The notes: generated by a model from the letters alone, not told the origin. Shown: positions 45,640 to 54,684, numbered from the stretch's first letter. The stretch is 64,000 nucleotides of DNA from JAOPZW01 sp963707695 (GCA_963707695.1 CAVPQY010000006.1:1-64000); one strand, 5' to 3'. A program made the numbers and translations.

Positions 45640-47196
45640 CGACGAGCGCGGACCAGCGCCTGGCCGACGTGCGCCGCTGGTGGCGCGCCACGGTGCCCGG
45701 CCCGCCGCTGAGCCGGCGCGCCGAGCAGGCCTACATCGTGGCCCTGACCGGTGCGATCTTCGGCGCGCTCGTCTACAGCACCGCCCACAGCGCGCTCGCG
45801 CAGGTCATCACCGTGCGCGGGACCTCGGTCTGGGGCCCGGGGCTCGTGCTCGTCGGCCTCGTGGTCGTCGCCCGCTGGGGCGCCTACCAGGGACCCGTCG
45901 TCTTCTCGATCGGCGACGTGGGCCACACCCTCGGCGCGCCGCTCCCGCGGCGCGGGCTGGCGGTCCGGCCGCTGGCGCGGGGCCTCGCCCGCGGCGCGGC
46001 CGGCGGCGCCGTGCTCGGCGCCGTGGTGCTCGTCGGCCTCAGCGGCGACGGCGGCGGGCTCGGCGCCGGCCGTGCGGCCGGCCTCGGGGCGGGCCTGGCC
46101 GCCGCGGGCGTCCTCGGCGTCGCCGCCGCGTGGGGCGTGCAGGCGTCGGCCCGCGGCGAGCGCGCCGTCCGGCGGCTGACGTGGGTCGCGCTCGTCGCCG
46201 CGGTCGTGGCCGCGGCCCTGGCCGGGCAGCACCACGCCGTCGACGACGTGCTGCTGTGGTCGGGGCCGTGGGGCTGGGCCGTCGGGCCGGTCGCGCTCGC
46301 CGCGTGGCCGGTCGCCCTGGGGCTCCTGGCCCTCGTGACCACGGCGGCGGCGGTGACGGTCCTCGTCGTCTGCGGGCGCTGCCCGACCGAGCGCCACGTC
46401 CGCCGTGCGGAGGCGCGCCAGAGCGCGGTCGCGTCGCTGGCCGCCTTCGACGCCCGGTCGGCGCGGCGCGCGCTGGACCCGGTCGCCGACCACCGCGCCC
46501 CGCGCCCGGGCCGCGGCGTGGTCGAGGGCCCGGGGGCGGCCGCGCCTGCTCCTGGTCTGGCGCGGCCTGCTCGCCGTCGGGCGCGCCCGAGAGCGGGCGG
46601 TCGAGGCCGTCGTGCTCACCGTGGCCGCGACCCTCGTCCTGCTGCTCCGTGCGGACCGGCCGCTGGCGGCGCTGGCGGCGGGCGCGCTGCTCTACCTGGG
46701 CGCGGCGCGGCTGCTGGAGCCGCTGCGCCAGGAGGTCGACGCCCCCGGGCGGACGCGGACGCTGCTGCGCGCGCCGTGGGGCCGGGTCCTGCTGGGCCAC
46801 ACGGCGCTCCCCGCCGCGCTGACCGCGGCGGCGGCGGCGCTGACGGCCGCCGGCTGCGCGCTCGCGGGGGCGCTCCCGGACGCGGGCGCCGCGCTCGCCG
46901 TCCTGGCCGTGGCGGCGGCGCCGGTGTGCGCGCTCTGCGCCGCGCTCTCGGCGCGACGCGGCGGGCGGCTGCCGCTCGGCGTGCTCGGCGTCGCCACGAG
47001 CGACCCCTCCGGCGCCGGCGGCCTCGTCGTCCTCGGCTGGCTCCTCCTCTGGCCGGGCCTCGCCGCCCTCGCGGCGGGCGGCCCGGTGGCGCTCGTGGGC
47101 CACGGCGGGACCCAGCAGCTTCCGGCCGCCGCAGCCGTCGTCCTGACGTCGGCGGCCGCCCTCGGCGTCGCGCTGGGCTCGTCGCGGAGTCCGTGA
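45636..47196 (+). CDS. ABC-2-like membrane permease, frameshifted
   Basis: About 519 residues with some ten to twelve hydrophobic segments (for example AYIVALTGAIFGALVYSTAH, WGPGLVLVGLVVVARWGAY, then after the break VVLTVAATLVLLL). The frame changes near 46520. GTG 45636 overlaps the ATPase stop. It is the probable membrane partner of that ATPase. Substrate unknown; no family beyond polytopic permease is recognised. Confidence 0.75.
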
Positions 47197-47200
47197 GCGG

Positions 47201-47232
47201 CGCGGGCGGGCGTCAGGCGGCGCCCGCCCGCG
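47201..47232. terminator. Hairpin between convergent genes
   Basis: Perfect 12-base arms (CGCGGGCGGGCG) flank an 8-base loop between the stops at 47196 and 47233. It could end transcripts from both sides. Confidence 0.6.
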
Positions 47233-47805
47233 TCACTCCCGGCGCCGCTTGAGCGCGTGCTGGTCGACCCACTCGCCGGCGGCGCCGATCGCGGCGGCGA
47301 CGCGGTGGCCGGCCCGGCCGGCGGCGGAGGGGTCGGCGGGCAAGACGGCGTCGTCGGGCCGGTCCCCGAGGGCGATCGCCGCGGCACGCACGTCACGCTC
47401 GCGCGCCTCGAGCCGCTCGGCCCAGCCGTCGAGCAGCGCGCGCAGGACGTCGTCGCCGCGGGTGGCGGCCAGGCGCGCCGCGTACCGGAGCCCGACCGTC
47501 ACGTGGTCGGCGTCGTGCAGGGCCCAGCGCAGCGCCTGGTTGCGCTCGAGCGTGACGTCGGGCGCGGGCGGGCGGGCGCTGACCAGGCTGCCGAGCGCCT
47601 CCGCGGCAGGCCTGCCGCCGAGCCCGCGCCGCGACGCGGCGGCCTCGAGCTCGCCCAGGATCTCCTCGGCCTCGCCGGCGCCGGCCAGCAGCAGCTCGCC
47701 CTCGGGCCCGCGGAGGCGCTCGCCGAGGTGGCTCCAGTGGCGGGCGAGCTGGTGCGTGAAGGCGTGGAGCTCCCGCAGCGCCCGGTGCTCGGCGGGGTGC
47801 AGCAT
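47233..47805 (-). CDS. Uncharacterised helical protein
   Basis: 190 residues from ATG 47805. It is almost wholly alpha-helical by composition, with several His/Glu-rich helices (MLHPAEHRALRELHAFTH, LRWALHDADHVTVGLRYA). The pattern could be a ferritin-like or hemerythrin-like bundle, but no diagnostic metal motif is complete. No signal peptide. Convergent with the permease. Confidence 0.6.
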   Translation of the reverse strand: MLHPAEHRALRELHAFTHQLARHWSHLGERLRGPEGELLLAGAGEAEEILGELEAAASRRGLGGRPAAEALGSLVSARPPAPDVTLERNQALRWALHDADHVTVGLRYAARLAATRGDDVLRALLDGWAERLEARERDVRAAAIALGDRPDDAVLPADPSAAGRAGHRVAAAIGAAGEWVDQHALKRRRE

Positions 47806-47845
47806 CGTCAGCCGGCTCGCTCGGCGCCGCGGGCAGCCCGCGCGC

Positions 47846-48205
47846 CTAGCCCGCCAGGTCGCCTTCGGGGACGTCGGCCTGCACCGAGCGCCCGACGTGC
47901 TCGGGCACGATCGCGCCCGAGGTGATGAGGTCCGTCCAGCCGTAGAGGACGGGCACCTGGTACCAGCCCGAGCACAGGACCCGGAAGTCCGTGAGCTCGG
48001 GACCGTTCCAGTAGCGCTCCCACTGCTCGTAGGACGCGAACTCGGCCATCTGCAGGAACTTGTAGCGGTCGTCCCGGTAGCGGTAGAGCGCGTGGCTCGT
48101 GGCGCCGTAGCGCAGCGCCATCGGGGCGACGTCGGCGAGCGCGGCCTCCAGGCGGTCGCCGCGGAAGCCCGTCGCGTACCAGGGGATGTGGACGACGCCG
48201 GCCAC
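47846..48205 (-). CDS. Dimeric alpha/beta-barrel (antibiotic biosynthesis monooxygenase-like) protein coupled to ccr
   Basis: 119 residues from GTG 48205, two bases after the ccr stop. VHIPWYATGFRGDRLEAALA, YKFLQMAEFASYEQWERYW and VPVLYGWTDLI are compatible with a ferredoxin-like, dimeric alpha/beta barrel. The tight coupling suggests a job related to Ccr or its product, but no function is known. The catalytic residues of true monooxygenases are not evident. Confidence 0.65.
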   Translation of the reverse strand: MAGVVHIPWYATGFRGDRLEAALADVAPMALRYGATSHALYRYRDDRYKFLQMAEFASYEQWERYWNGPELTDFRVLCSGWYQVPVLYGWTDLITSGAIVPEHVGRSVQADVPEGDLAG

Positions 48206-48207
48206 GG

Positions 48208-49467
48208 CTAGGCGCCGACCTCGGCGCGGATGGCGGCGGGCTCGGCCGGTGCGGGGGCCGTGCGGCCCTGGCCCTCCTCCGTCGCGCCGACGAGGATGGC
48301 GATCTTCCCGAGGTGCTTGTTCTCGTGCATCAGCTGGTGGGCGTCGGCGACCTGCTCGAAGGGCATCGTACGCCAGAGGACCGGGCGGATGAGCCCGGAG
48401 TCGATGAGGCGGTTGGCCTTGTTGCACTCCCACGCGTTGGCGAAGTGCGAGCCGATGATCTGCTTCTGGCGCATCCACAGGTAGCGGACGTCGAAGTCGA
48501 GGTCGTAGCCGCTCGTCGCCCCGCAGATGACGACCTTCCCGAACGGCTTGACGGTGAACACCGACGTCGGGAACGTGGCGCGGCCGACGTGCTCGAAGAC
48601 GATGTCGGGCGAGTCGCCGAGGATCGACTTGACGCGCTTGGCGAAGTCCCGGGTGACGGCGAAGCGCGCCTTCTCCTCGTCCGGCGACTCGCCGCCGCGG
48701 CGCATCATGCCGGCGAAGTCGGAGCGGTCGATCCACCCGGTGGCGCCGAGCTCCTCGAGCAGTGCGCCCTTCTCGGGCGAGGAGACGACGCCGACGCACT
48801 GGGCCCCCGCGGCGACGCAGAGCTGCGTCGCGAAGACGCCCAGGCCGCCGGCGGCGCCCCAGATGAGGACGCGGTGGCCGGCCTGCAGCCCCGCCCGGTC
48901 GAGCAGCATGCGGTACGCGGTGAAGTACGTCAGGCCGTACGAGGCGGCCTCGTCCCAGCTGAGGTGCTTGGGCTTGGGCAGCAGCTGCTGGGCCTGGACC
49001 TTGGTGAACTGGGCGAAGGAGCCCCAGCTCGTCTCGTAGCCCCAGATCCTCTGCGAGGGCGCGGCGAGCGGGTCGAGCCCGTGGACCTCGGGGTCCTCGT
49101 AGGAGGCCTGGTTGCAGTGCAGGACGACCTCGTCGCCGGGCTTCCACCGCGTCACCCCCGGCCCGACCTTCCACACGACGCCGGAGGCGTCCGAGCCGCC
49201 GATGTGGTGGTCCTCCTCCGGGTGCGAGCGGAAGACCGACACCGGCTTGCCCAGGGCCGCCCAGACGTTGTTGAAGTTCACGCCGGCCGCCATGACCCGC
49301 ACGACGACCTCGAAGGCGGCGGGCTCGGGGACCTCGATCTCCTCGACCTGGAAGGCGTCCTTGGGCTCGCCCTCGCGCTCCTGGCGGATGACCCAGGCGG
49401 CCATGGTGGGCGGCAGCTCGCCCGGCTCGGTGTCGATGGTGGAGATCTGCGTGAGGTCGACGGCCAT
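48208..49467 (-). CDS. ccr: Crotonyl-CoA carboxylase/reductase
   Basis: 419 residues. A zinc-independent MDR-family reductase with blocks specific to Ccr: MAAWVIRQEREGEPKDAFQV, AGVNFNNVWAALG (61-73), GSDASGVVW, RIWGYETSWGSFAQFTKVQA (in parts), the NADPH site GAAGGLG (204-210) and FDVRYLWMRQKQIIGSHFA. It reductively carboxylates crotonyl-CoA with CO2 and NADPH to ethylmalonyl-CoA, the key step of the ethylmalonyl-CoA pathway, or it can supply extender units for polyketides. The presence of ecm, mcl and mch favours the pathway. Coupled to the barrel protein downstream. Confidence 0.93.
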   Translation of the reverse strand: MAVDLTQISTIDTEPGELPPTMAAWVIRQEREGEPKDAFQVEEIEVPEPAAFEVVVRVMAAGVNFNNVWAALGKPVSVFRSHPEEDHHIGGSDASGVVWKVGPGVTRWKPGDEVVLHCNQASYEDPEVHGLDPLAAPSQRIWGYETSWGSFAQFTKVQAQQLLPKPKHLSWDEAASYGLTYFTAYRMLLDRAGLQAGHRVLIWGAAGGLGVFATQLCVAAGAQCVGVVSSPEKGALLEELGATGWIDRSDFAGMMRRGGESPDEEKARFAVTRDFAKRVKSILGDSPDIVFEHVGRATFPTSVFTVKPFGKVVICGATSGYDLDFDVRYLWMRQKQIIGSHFANAWECNKANRLIDSGLIRPVLWRTMPFEQVADAHQLMHENKHLGKIAILVGATEEGQGRTAPAPAEPAAIRAEVGA

Positions 49468-49488
49468 GGGCCGGAGCCTAGATGAGTG

Positions 49489-50418
49489 CTACCGGCGACG
49501 GGTCCCCAGCACCCCGAGCACGGCCGTGAGCAGCAGGACGGTCAGCGTCGGCGCGATCGTCCACACGAGGAAGGCGTGGCGCGAGCTGATGTGGCGGACG
49601 AGCCAGCCGAAGTTCTGACCGAAGAAGCCGGTCACGAAGGTCAGCGGCAGGAAGATCGTGCCGAGCAGGGCCAGCCGCGTCGCGAGCGCGTTGAGGCGGT
49701 TGGCGTTGCTCGAGAGGTAGATCCCGACGGCCTCCCCGAGCAGCTCGCGCAGGTAGTCGACCCGGCCCACGGTGGAGACCAGGACGTCGTGGACCTCGCG
49801 GAACGGGTGGCGCGAGGCCTCGCCCTCGAGGCCCGGGAGCCTCTCGAGCAGCTCCCCGCCGGAGGCGAGCATGTCCCGCTGCGGGCGCAGGAGCTGCTGG
49901 AGGCGGAAGAGCTCGCCGCGCAGGCGGGCGATGTCGCGGCGCACCATGTCGCTCGGCCGCTCGAAGGCCTCCTCCTGGAGCTCGTCGACGCGCGTGGCCT
50001 TGCGCTCGACGAGCTGGGCCAGCGCGTCGGCCAGGGCGTCGAGGATCCGGAAGACGAGGTCGACCTCGCTGCGGACGTCGCCCTCCGCGACCGCCCGGCG
50101 CGGGCGGACGAGCTCGTCGCAGGCGTCGCGGCGGATCGTCACGACGTGCTCGCCGCTGAGGTGGAGGTGGACCTCGACGGGCTCGTCGTCGCCGTCGGCG
50201 CCGTAGAAGACGAGCTGCACCTTGCCGCCGTAGTCGTCGAGCTTCGGGCGCTGGTGGAACTCCTTGGCGTCCTCGAGGGCCAGCGGCGGCAGCTCGAGGA
50301 CGGCGCCGAGCAGGTCCAGCTCGGACTCCGAGGGTCGCAGGAGGTCGAGCCAGAAGAACTCGCCGCGCTCCCGGAGCGCGCGCATGCGGTCGACGTCGAC
50401 GTGGTCGAGGACCTCCAT
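49489..50418 (-). CDS. CorA-family divalent cation transporter with GQN motif
   Basis: 309 residues: a large cytoplasmic N-terminal domain, a long coiled helix and two C-terminal membrane helices (LALLGTIFLPLTFVTGFFG and FLVWTIAPTLTVLLLTAVLG). The pore signature is GQNFGW instead of GMNF. CorA moves Mg2+ or Co2+ passively; the changed motif could alter selectivity, as with ZntB (GxN variants). Start ATG 50418. It lies 21 bases upstream of ccr but on the same strand order CorA after; no shared function is evident. Confidence 0.88.
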   Translation of the reverse strand: MEVLDHVDVDRMRALRERGEFFWLDLLRPSESELDLLGAVLELPPLALEDAKEFHQRPKLDDYGGKVQLVFYGADGDDEPVEVHLHLSGEHVVTIRRDACDELVRPRRAVAEGDVRSEVDLVFRILDALADALAQLVERKATRVDELQEEAFERPSDMVRRDIARLRGELFRLQQLLRPQRDMLASGGELLERLPGLEGEASRHPFREVHDVLVSTVGRVDYLRELLGEAVGIYLSSNANRLNALATRLALLGTIFLPLTFVTGFFGQNFGWLVRHISSRHAFLVWTIAPTLTVLLLTAVLGVLGTRRR

Positions 50419-50498
50419 CCGGCGCCGCGCAAGCTAGCCGCGGCGCCGGACGCGCCCGGGTCCGGGGCTTGGGCCCGGGGACGGCCGGAGCCCCGGTG

Positions 50499-52064
50499 CT
50501 ACGCGGCCTCGGCCAGCGCCGCGCCCTCGGCCCGGGCGGCCTGCTCGTCCTGCACGCGCTGGGCCTCTGCCCCGCCGGCGCGGACGTCGATGAGGGCCCA
50601 CGCCAGCGCGGCGCCGACGAGCGCGATCAGGGCGCCGAGGCGCAGGCCGCTGTTGAGCGCGGAGACGAAGGCGTCCTGGACGGCGCGCCCGACGTCCCCG
50701 CTCACCGCGACGCCACCGGCGCCGAGGCCGTCGGCGAGCTCCTGACGGCGGCCGGCGGGCACCTGGGGCAGGAGCTCGTCGAGCTTCGAGCGGCCCAGGC
50801 CGGCGATGAGCGCGCCCATGACGGCGACGCCGAAGGTGCCGCCGACCATCCGGCTCATGGAGAGGATGCCGGACGCGACGCCGGCCTTGGCCGGGTCGAC
50901 GCTGTTCATGGCGGCGGTCGACATGGGGGACATGACCAGGCCCATGCCGAGCCCCATCAGGACGAAGGCGCCGACGAGGAAGCCGAAGCTCGTCGTCGGG
51001 GTCAGGTGCCCCTGCCAGAACAGCGACGCGGACACGGCCACGAGGCCGGCGGTCATGAGCGGCCGCGGGCCGACGCGGTCCGCCAGGCGCCCGGCGATGG
51101 GGCCGACGACGATGATCACGACGGTCGAGGGCAGGAACCGCACGCCCGCCTCCAGCGGCGAGTAGCCCTTGACGTTCTGCAGGTACAGGGCGAGGAAGAA
51201 GAACATCGCCAGCATCGCGAACGACACGATGAAGGCGACGAGGTTCGCGCCCAGGAACGACCGCGAGCGGAAGAACGTGAAGTCGACCATCGGCTCGCGG
51301 CTGCGGCGCTCGACGAGCACGAAGCCGACGAGCGCGACGGCCGCGACGGCGAAGAGCGCCAGGATGCGCGCGGAGCCCCAGCCCCAGGCGTTGCCCTCCA
51401 CGAGCGCGAGCACGAGCGCGGAGAGGCCGACGGTGATGGTGGCCACGCCCCCGTAGTCGACGACGTGCGACGAGCTCTCGTCGCGCGACTCGTGCGCCGC
51501 CCACAGCGTCACCACGACGGCCGCGGCGGCGACGGGCAGGTTGAGGAAGAAGATCGACTGCCACGAGACGTGCTCGACGAGGAAGCCGCCGACGACCGGG
51601 CCGATGGCGAGCGCCAGCGCGCTGACGCCGGCCCAGGTCCCGATCGCCTTGCCGCGCTCCGCCGGCGGGAACGCGTTGGCGATGATCGAGAGCGTCGCGG
51701 GCATCATGAAGGCCGCGCCCGCGCCCTGGACCGCGCGCCAGGCGACGAGCCAGGTGTCGCTCTGGGCGAAGCCGATGAGCGCGCTGGACAGCGCGAACGT
51801 GACGACGCCGAACAGGAAGACGCGGCGGCGGCCGAAGATGTCGCCCAGGCGCCCGCCCGTGACGAGCAGGACGGCGAAGGCCAGCGTGTAGGCGTTGACG
51901 GTCCATTCCAGACCGGAGACGGACGCGCCCAGGTCGCGCTGGATGGACGGCAGCGCGACGTTCACGACCGTGTTGTCGAGCATGATCATGAACAGCGCGA
52001 AGCACATCGCGCCGAGGGTCCACCAACGGCGGTTGCCGTCGTGGAGCGCGAGACGTCGGGTCAT
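50499..52064 (-). CDS. DHA2-type MFS drug efflux transporter
   Basis: 521 residues with fourteen hydrophobic segments. MIMLDNTVVNVALPSIQRDLG (in part), GGRLGDIFGRRRVF (motif A) and the motif C-like ALAIGPVVGGFL are diagnostic for proton-driven DHA2 exporters (EmrB/QacA type). Its ATG overlaps the MarR stop (ATGA), so the two are one operon and MarR probably represses it. Substrate class: lipophilic drugs. Confidence 0.93.
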   Translation of the reverse strand: MTRRLALHDGNRRWWTLGAMCFALFMIMLDNTVVNVALPSIQRDLGASVSGLEWTVNAYTLAFAVLLVTGGRLGDIFGRRRVFLFGVVTFALSSALIGFAQSDTWLVAWRAVQGAGAAFMMPATLSIIANAFPPAERGKAIGTWAGVSALALAIGPVVGGFLVEHVSWQSIFFLNLPVAAAAVVVTLWAAHESRDESSSHVVDYGGVATITVGLSALVLALVEGNAWGWGSARILALFAVAAVALVGFVLVERRSREPMVDFTFFRSRSFLGANLVAFIVSFAMLAMFFFLALYLQNVKGYSPLEAGVRFLPSTVVIIVVGPIAGRLADRVGPRPLMTAGLVAVSASLFWQGHLTPTTSFGFLVGAFVLMGLGMGLVMSPMSTAAMNSVDPAKAGVASGILSMSRMVGGTFGVAVMGALIAGLGRSKLDELLPQVPAGRRQELADGLGAGGVAVSGDVGRAVQDAFVSALNSGLRLGALIALVGAALAWALIDVRAGGAEAQRVQDEQAARAEGAALAEAA

Positions 52065-52543
52065 TCGGGGCTCCTCGGGGAGAGGTGGGGGAGGTCGGCC
52101 AGCGCGGCCGACAGGCGGTCGCGCTGGCCGGGGGAGAGGGCGGCGGTGTAGGCCTGCAGCGACTGCAGGCGGGCGGTGTCGATGCGCTCCACGGCCGCGA
52201 GGCCGGCGGCGGTGGGGAGCAGCCGCTTCGTGCGCCGGTCGGCGGGGTCCTCGCGGCGGTCGACGAGCCCGCGCTGGTGCAGCTGCTCGACCAGGCGGCT
52301 CGCGCCCGGCAGCGACATCCCGACGTCCTCGGCGAGCTCCTTGACCGACACCGGGCGGTCGAGGTCGACGAGGGCGTGCAGCGCCTTGACGTGCGAGAAG
52401 CTCACGTCGAGCTCGTCCAGCAGCGCGTAGAGCGCCTTCGACCCGCCCTTCATGAGGTGGTGCCAGAGGCCGAGGAGCTCCTCGGCCAGCTCGGCCGGCG
52501 ACACGTGCGCGGCTGCACCGCTTGCTTGCATGCACGCAAGCAT
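52061..52543 (-). CDS. MarR-family transcriptional repressor
   Basis: 160 residues from ATG 52543 (an in-frame ATG at 52531 is an alternative). VKELAEDVGMSLPGASRLVEQLHQRGLVDR (in parts) is the winged helix-turn-helix, with RREDPADRRTKRLLPT as the wing. It leads the operon with the DHA2 transporter. Palindromes over its start codon fit autoregulation. The divergent phospholipase D gene may be co-controlled. Confidence 0.9.
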   Translation of the reverse strand: MLACMQASGAAAHVSPAELAEELLGLWHHLMKGGSKALYALLDELDVSFSHVKALHALVDLDRPVSVKELAEDVGMSLPGASRLVEQLHQRGLVDRREDPADRRTKRLLPTAAGLAAVERIDTARLQSLQAYTAALSPGQRDRLSAALADLPHLSPRSPE

Positions 52544-52555
52544 TGCACGTGCGAA
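52523..52555. promoter_or_regulatory. Putative MarR operators
   Basis: TGCTTGC and GCAAGCA form an inverted repeat (52523-52529 and 52536-52542) with a 6-base centre. Next to it lies TTGCACGTGCGAA (52543-52555), with a perfect GCACGTGC core. Both overlap or abut the MarR start codon. Confidence 0.55.
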
Positions 52556-52634
52556 TTGGCTGCGCAACCGCAGTCGACGTCTCCGCGCACGGCCGCGACT
52601 GGCGCGGTGCCGCCCTGGCCGCGATGCTGCGCGG

Positions 52635-54083
52635 GTGGACCCCCTCGGCACCGTCGACCGTGGGCTGGGGCGCGCGATCGAGCGCTCGATGGCCCTCCAC
52701 CACACGTGGCGCCTGCGGCGCCTCGGGCGCCTGGAGGCGCTGCGCCCGCCCGACGACGGCAGCCCGTGGGCACGCGAGGCGCCGCCGGCGCGCGACGGGT
52801 GCTCGCTCGAGGTGCTCGTGGACGGCGCGGAGGTCCTGCCGGCGATCGCCGAGGCGATCCGGGGCGCGCGGCGCAGCGTCCGCCTGGCGGGGTGGGCGGT
52901 CTCGCCGCACTTCGCGCTGGAGCGCGACGAGCCGCCCACCGTGCTGCGCGAGCTCCTGGCCGACGCCGTCCGCCGCGGGGTCGACGTCCGCGTCCTCCTG
53001 TGGGCCGGCGCGCCGCTGAAGGCGTTCACCCCGAGCCGCGCGGCGGTGCGCGCCGTCTGCGCCGAGCTCAGCCGCGGGACCGGTGTCCGCGTGCACGTCG
53101 ACGCGCGCGAGCGCCTCCTGCACTGCCACCACGAGAAGCTCGTCGTGGTCGACGACGAGGTCGCCTTCGTCGGTGGCGTCGACCTCACCGACCTCGGCGG
53201 CGACCGCTGGGACACGAGCCGGCACCCGGCCCGGGGGCGCCTGGGGTGGCACGACGTCGGCACCCGCCTGCGCGGCCCGGCCGTCGCGGACGTCGCCGAG
53301 CACCTCGACCTGCGCTGGACGGCGGTCACCGGCGAGGCCCTGCCGCCCGTGCCGGTCCCGGCCCGCGCCGGCGACACGACGGTCCAGCTCCTGCGCACGA
53401 TCCCGGAGAAGGTCTACGAGCAGCTGCCGGGCGGCGCCTTCGGGATCCTGGAGGCCTACATGCGCGCGCTGCGCGGCGCGCGCGAGCTCGTCTACCTCGA
53501 GTCCCAGTTCTTCTGGCTGCCCGAGATCGTCGACCTGCTGGCCGGGAAGCTGCGCGACCCGCCCTCCGAGCGGTTCCGCGTCGTCGTCGTGCTGCCGTCG
53601 AAGCCCAACAACGGGCAGGACGACACCCGCGGGATGCTGGCCCAGCTCGCCGACGCCGACCCCGAGCACCGCCGCCACGTCGCCGCGACGATCGACGCGC
53701 GCACGGGCATGACGGTCGACCAGCTCTACGTGCACGCCAAGGTCGCCGTCGTCGACGACCGCTGGCTGACGATCGGCTCGGCCAACCTCAACGCGCACTC
53801 GTTCTTCAACGACACCGAGGTCAACGTCGCCGTGGCCGACCCGGGGATCGCGCGGGCGACGCGCCTGCGGCTGTGGGCCGAGCACCTCGAGCTGCCGGTC
53901 GACGAGGTCGCGGGCGCCCCGGCCGACGTGGTCGACCGCCTCTGGCGTCCGATCGCGCGCCGCGAGCGCGAGCGGCGCGAGCGCGGCGAGCCCCGCGCGC
54001 ACCGGCTGCGCGAGCTCACTCCCGGGTCGCGCCGGCTCGAACGGCTGCTGGGGCCGATGGACGCCGTCGTGGTCGACGGCTAG
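52635..54083 (+). CDS. Phospholipase D-family (cardiolipin synthase-like) protein
   Basis: About 482 residues from GTG 52635; ATG 52689 is an alternative. It has both HKD motifs: HCHHEKLVVVDDEVAF and LYVHAKVAVVDDRWLTIGSAN. Two such motifs form one active site that transfers phosphatidyl groups. No N-terminal membrane helices are seen, unlike ClsA, so it may be a soluble or peripheral cardiolipin synthase/PLD. It is divergent from MarR. Confidence 0.9.
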   Translation: MDPLGTVDRGLGRAIERSMALHHTWRLRRLGRLEALRPPDDGSPWAREAPPARDGCSLEVLVDGAEVLPAIAEAIRGARRSVRLAGWAVSPHFALERDEPPTVLRELLADAVRRGVDVRVLLWAGAPLKAFTPSRAAVRAVCAELSRGTGVRVHVDARERLLHCHHEKLVVVDDEVAFVGGVDLTDLGGDRWDTSRHPARGRLGWHDVGTRLRGPAVADVAEHLDLRWTAVTGEALPPVPVPARAGDTTVQLLRTIPEKVYEQLPGGAFGILEAYMRALRGARELVYLESQFFWLPEIVDLLAGKLRDPPSERFRVVVVLPSKPNNGQDDTRGMLAQLADADPEHRRHVAATIDARTGMTVDQLYVHAKVAVVDDRWLTIGSANLNAHSFFNDTEVNVAVADPGIARATRLRLWAEHLELPVDEVAGAPADVVDRLWRPIARRERERRERGEPRAHRLRELTPGSRRLERLLGPMDAVVVDG

Positions 54084-54150
54084 CCGCTCGGACCAGCGGG
54101 CGCCCCGCGGCCGTCGGCGCGGCGCGGGCGCGTGCGGGGGGCGCGGCCCG

Positions 54151-54588
54151 TCAGGGCTGCATGAGCTCGTTCTGCCCGCCGGGGCGCGGGCGGCCGACCA
54201 CGAGCTTGGCCGAGCGGATGCCGTCACCGTCGACGGCGACGCGGTAGTTGCCGGGCTTGACCTCGGCGCTCAGCCGGGCGGTGTCGCGCGGGTTGATCGG
54301 CGCGGTCTGCTGCTCGAGGCCGGGCGTGTCCTGGTCGAGGCTCTCGAGCGTCACGCGCTGCGGGGCGCCGGTCTGGTTCGTGACGAGCAGGTCGATCGGC
54401 CCGGCGCCGAAGCGGTACGGGGAGATGGCGATCGCGCGGGTGTTGATCGACCCGCTGATCAGGATCTTCGACGCGATCCGCGGCTTGTTGACGTGACGAT
54501 GACCCCCGCCGCCGCAGCCCGCGGCGACGACGGCGACCGCGAATGCCGCGGCGAGCGCCGCGGTCCCGCGGCGCGTGCGTGACTCCAT
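54151..54588 (-). CDS. Predicted lipoprotein
   Basis: 145 residues from ATG 54588. The signal ends in the lipobox VAAGC (C25), followed by a Gly/His-rich linker and a beta-rich domain (PIDLLVTNQTGAPQRVTLES, PGNYRVAVDGDGIRSAKLVV). This looks like a small immunoglobulin- or cupredoxin-like fold without visible copper ligands. It would sit on the outer face of the cytoplasmic membrane. Function unknown. Confidence 0.75.
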   Translation of the reverse strand: MESRTRRGTAALAAAFAVAVVAAGCGGGGHRHVNKPRIASKILISGSINTRAIAISPYRFGAGPIDLLVTNQTGAPQRVTLESLDQDTPGLEQQTAPINPRDTARLSAEVKPGNYRVAVDGDGIRSAKLVVGRPRPGGQNELMQP

Positions 54589-54684
54589 CCTGAGCTCTCC
54601 CACCCTCGACCACAGGCCCGGAACGGCGACCCGGGCGGGACCTTACCCCGAACGCGAGGATCCGGAAAAGCGGGCGTCGCGGTC

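Noticed and set aside
48208..49467. Generic quinone oxidoreductase
   Set aside because: The Ccr-specific blocks (RIWGYET, GSDASG, FDVRYLWM) are all present.
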